Source of the DNA: Actinomycetota bacterium
GTDB taxonomy: Bacteria; Actinomycetota; Acidimicrobiia; Acidimicrobiales; Ilumatobacteraceae
DNA: 47,700 nt
Assembly (NCBI GenBank): GCA_009711295.1
Contig: WLST01000007.1
Span: forward strand, 1 to 47,700
Reading direction: 5' to 3'
The first letter of the stretch is position 1. Every line of letters starts with the position of its first letter. The notes under the pieces are model-generated. The model was given only the letters and a program-made list of their open reading frames with translations. It was not told the DNA's origin and did no database searches. This document shows positions 45,943-47,700 of this stretch, one piece after another. A program made the translations under genes and the position numbers.

Positions 45943-47502
45943 CTATTCCCACTCAATTGTGCCCGGCGGCTTCGAGGTCACGTCGTACACCACGCGATTG
46001 ATACCGGGCACTTCATTAATGATGCGGTTCGACATTTTCTCCAAGAGGTCATAGGGCAAACGCGCCCAGTCGGCGGTCATGGCATCGTCACTCGTGACAG
46101 CTCGAATAATGATGGGGTGCCCATAGGTACGTTCGTCACCCATCACGCCCACCGAGCGGATGTCGGCAAGAACAGCAAAGGCTTGCCAGATCTCTCGTTC
46201 AAGGCCAGCCAGACGTACCTCTTCACGCACGATGGCATCGGCTTCTTGCAAAGTTGCCACGCGCTCTGGAGTGACTTCGCCAATGATGCGCACGCCAAGC
46301 CCTGGGCCGGGGAACGGTTGACGCCACACCATTTCATCGGGCAGCCCAAGTTCGCTCCCCAACTTGCGCACTTCGTCTTTAAAAAGTGTGCGCAATGGCT
46401 CGACCAATTTGAGGGTCATATCTTCTGGCAGACCACCAACGTTGTGATGGCTTTTAATAACAGAAGCAGTACCATCGCTTCCACCACTTTCAATAACATC
46501 GGGATACAACGTTCCTTGCACCAAAAACTCTGCGTCGGTAACACCGCCTGTGTTTTCTTCAAAGATACGAACAAAGAGTTCACCGATTGCTTTACGTTTT
46601 GCTTCTGGTTCAACAACACCTGTGAGTTTGTCGAAAAACTTTTCGCCTGCGCGCACATGAATGAGCTCTATGCCCATATTGCGCTGGAACATTTCAACTA
46701 CTTGTTCACTTTCACCTTTGCGCATCAGGCCAGTGTCAACATAAACGCATGTGAGTTGGGCACCAATTGCTTTATGTACAAGAGCAGCAGCAACTGAAGA
46801 GTCGACACCGCCAGACAAACCACAAATTGCACGAGCATTTCCTACTTGTGCACGAATTGCGGCCACCTGAGTGTCGATAATGGAATCCATTGTCCAGTTA
46901 GGTGTACAACCTGCGAGCTGAATGAGAAAACGTTCCAGAATTTTTTGTCCGTACTCAGAGTGCACCACTTCCGGATGGAATTGCACTGCCCACACTTTGC
47001 GTTGAGCATTTTCCATTACTGCAATTGGTGCATCGGGGGTAGACGCCGACGAAACAAAACCTTCTGGCATGCGCGCAACAAAATCGAAGTGGCTCATCCA
47101 CACCGAATATTCAGATGGTAAATCACGCAACAATATTGAAGTGTCGTTTGTGCGAGTTAATAGTGCACGGCCATATTCACCACGACCACCTCGTGACACT
47201 TCGCCACCTAGCTGTTGCGCAATGAGTTGATGCCCATAACAAATACCGAAGATAGGAATACCGAGGTCATAGATAGCAGGGTCAAGTACCGGCGCACCTT
47301 CGACGTGCACACTTTTCGGCCCACCAGACAAAATGATGGCTCGCGGATTTTTCTTCTTCACTTCAGCAGCCGTGATGCGATGTGGAACGATTTCTGAGTA
47401 CACGTGGGCCTCGCGCACACGGCGCGCAATGAGTTGGGCATATTGAGCCCCAAAATCGACCACTAAGACGGTGTCATAAGTATCAGACATCGATAAGACC
47501 AT
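45943..47502 (-). CDS. guaA: GMP synthase (glutamine-hydrolysing)
   Basis: [99 protein letters not shown]-terminus. Confidence 0.97.
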   Translation of the reverse strand: MVLSMSDTYDTVLVVDFGAQYAQLIARRVREAHVYSEIVPHRITAAEVKKKNPRAIILSGGPKSVHVEGAPVLDPAIYDLGIPIFGICYGHQLIAQQLGGEVSRGGRGEYGRALLTRTNDTSILLRDLPSEYSVWMSHFDFVARMPEGFVSSASTPDAPIAVMENAQRKVWAVQFHPEVVHSEYGQKILERFLIQLAGCTPNWTMDSIIDTQVAAIRAQVGNARAICGLSGGVDSSVAAALVHKAIGAQLTCVYVDTGLMRKGESEQVVEMFQRNMGIELIHVRAGEKFFDKLTGVVEPEAKRKAIGELFVRIFEENTGGVTDAEFLVQGTLYPDVIESGGSDGTASVIKSHHNVGGLPEDMTLKLVEPLRTLFKDEVRKLGSELGLPDEMVWRQPFPGPGLGVRIIGEVTPERVATLQEADAIVREEVRLAGLEREIWQAFAVLADIRSVGVMGDERTYGHPIIIRAVTSDDAMTADWARLPYDLLEKMSNRIINEVPGINRVVYDVTSKPPGTIEWE

Positions 47503-47547
47503 AGTTCCCGCTTGCCATGAGCGACCTTGCCGTGTGACGATGGCGGA

Positions 47548-47700
47548 GTGCCATCTGTCGCTCTCCCCTCATCAGTGTCTGCCACCACCACCTACACATT
47601 GCGCTTCCCCCAAAGTCATCCTGCGAGTTCAGACACCCCCACCACCGACCCGCTATACACCTACGACATGGAGCGCGACCCCAGTGACTGCATCGGGCTC
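47548..47700 (+). CDS. Possible partial CDS running off the right edge
   Basis: Open frame from GTG 47548: [51 protein letters not shown]...; start uncertain, no family recognised. Confidence 0.4.
   Translation, partial: MPSVALPSSVSATTTYTLRFPQSHPASSDTPTTDPLYTYDMERDPSDCIGL

Noticed and set aside
46117-46797. 226 aa plus-strand ORF
   Set aside because: Entirely antisense to guaA, whose motifs are unambiguous.
1-47700. CRISPR arrays, tRNA/rRNA genes, insertion sequences
   Set aside because: No regularly spaced repeats, cloverleaf-like sequences, or transposase-like ORFs were seen by eye; a tRNAscan/CRISPR search would be needed to exclude them formally.

Overview
The 47.7 kb window is densely packed and appears to be an actinobacterial chromosome, perhaps Acidimicrobiia-like (inference from gene content only). 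The backbone is core metabolism, mostly on the minus strand: guaA, pcrA/uvrD, sucCD, purH, metF, mdh, sdhCAB, a MoxR-type ATPase and a VWA protein, plus a plus-strand H+-pyrophosphatase. Accessory modules are inserted into it: (i) a plus-strand catabolic block at ~2.3-12.6 kb with a nucleotidyl cyclase, a degenerate GH1-like protein, acetoacetyl-CoA synthetase, two amidohydrolases, two SDRs, two tandem P450s and an opposite-strand limonene-epoxide-hydrolase-like gene; (ii) a form II (AYRGAGR) CoxLSM-type molybdenum hydroxylase operon with a ferredoxin and a lipoprotein; (iii) a 2OG-Fe(II) oxygenase whose stop overlaps the start of a formaldehyde-activating-enzyme (Fae)-like gene, convergent with an SCP2-like gene; (iv) a ferredoxin-P450 pair directly upstream of the pcrA helicase. 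The best candidate for an undescribed system is the oxygenase-Fae pair, which could be an oxidative demethylase coupled to a formaldehyde-capturing protein. The tandem P450 / degenerate glycosidase / catabolic block comes second. I saw no tRNA, rRNA, CRISPR array or insertion sequence. All family calls come from reading motifs in the translated ORFs; no searches were run.
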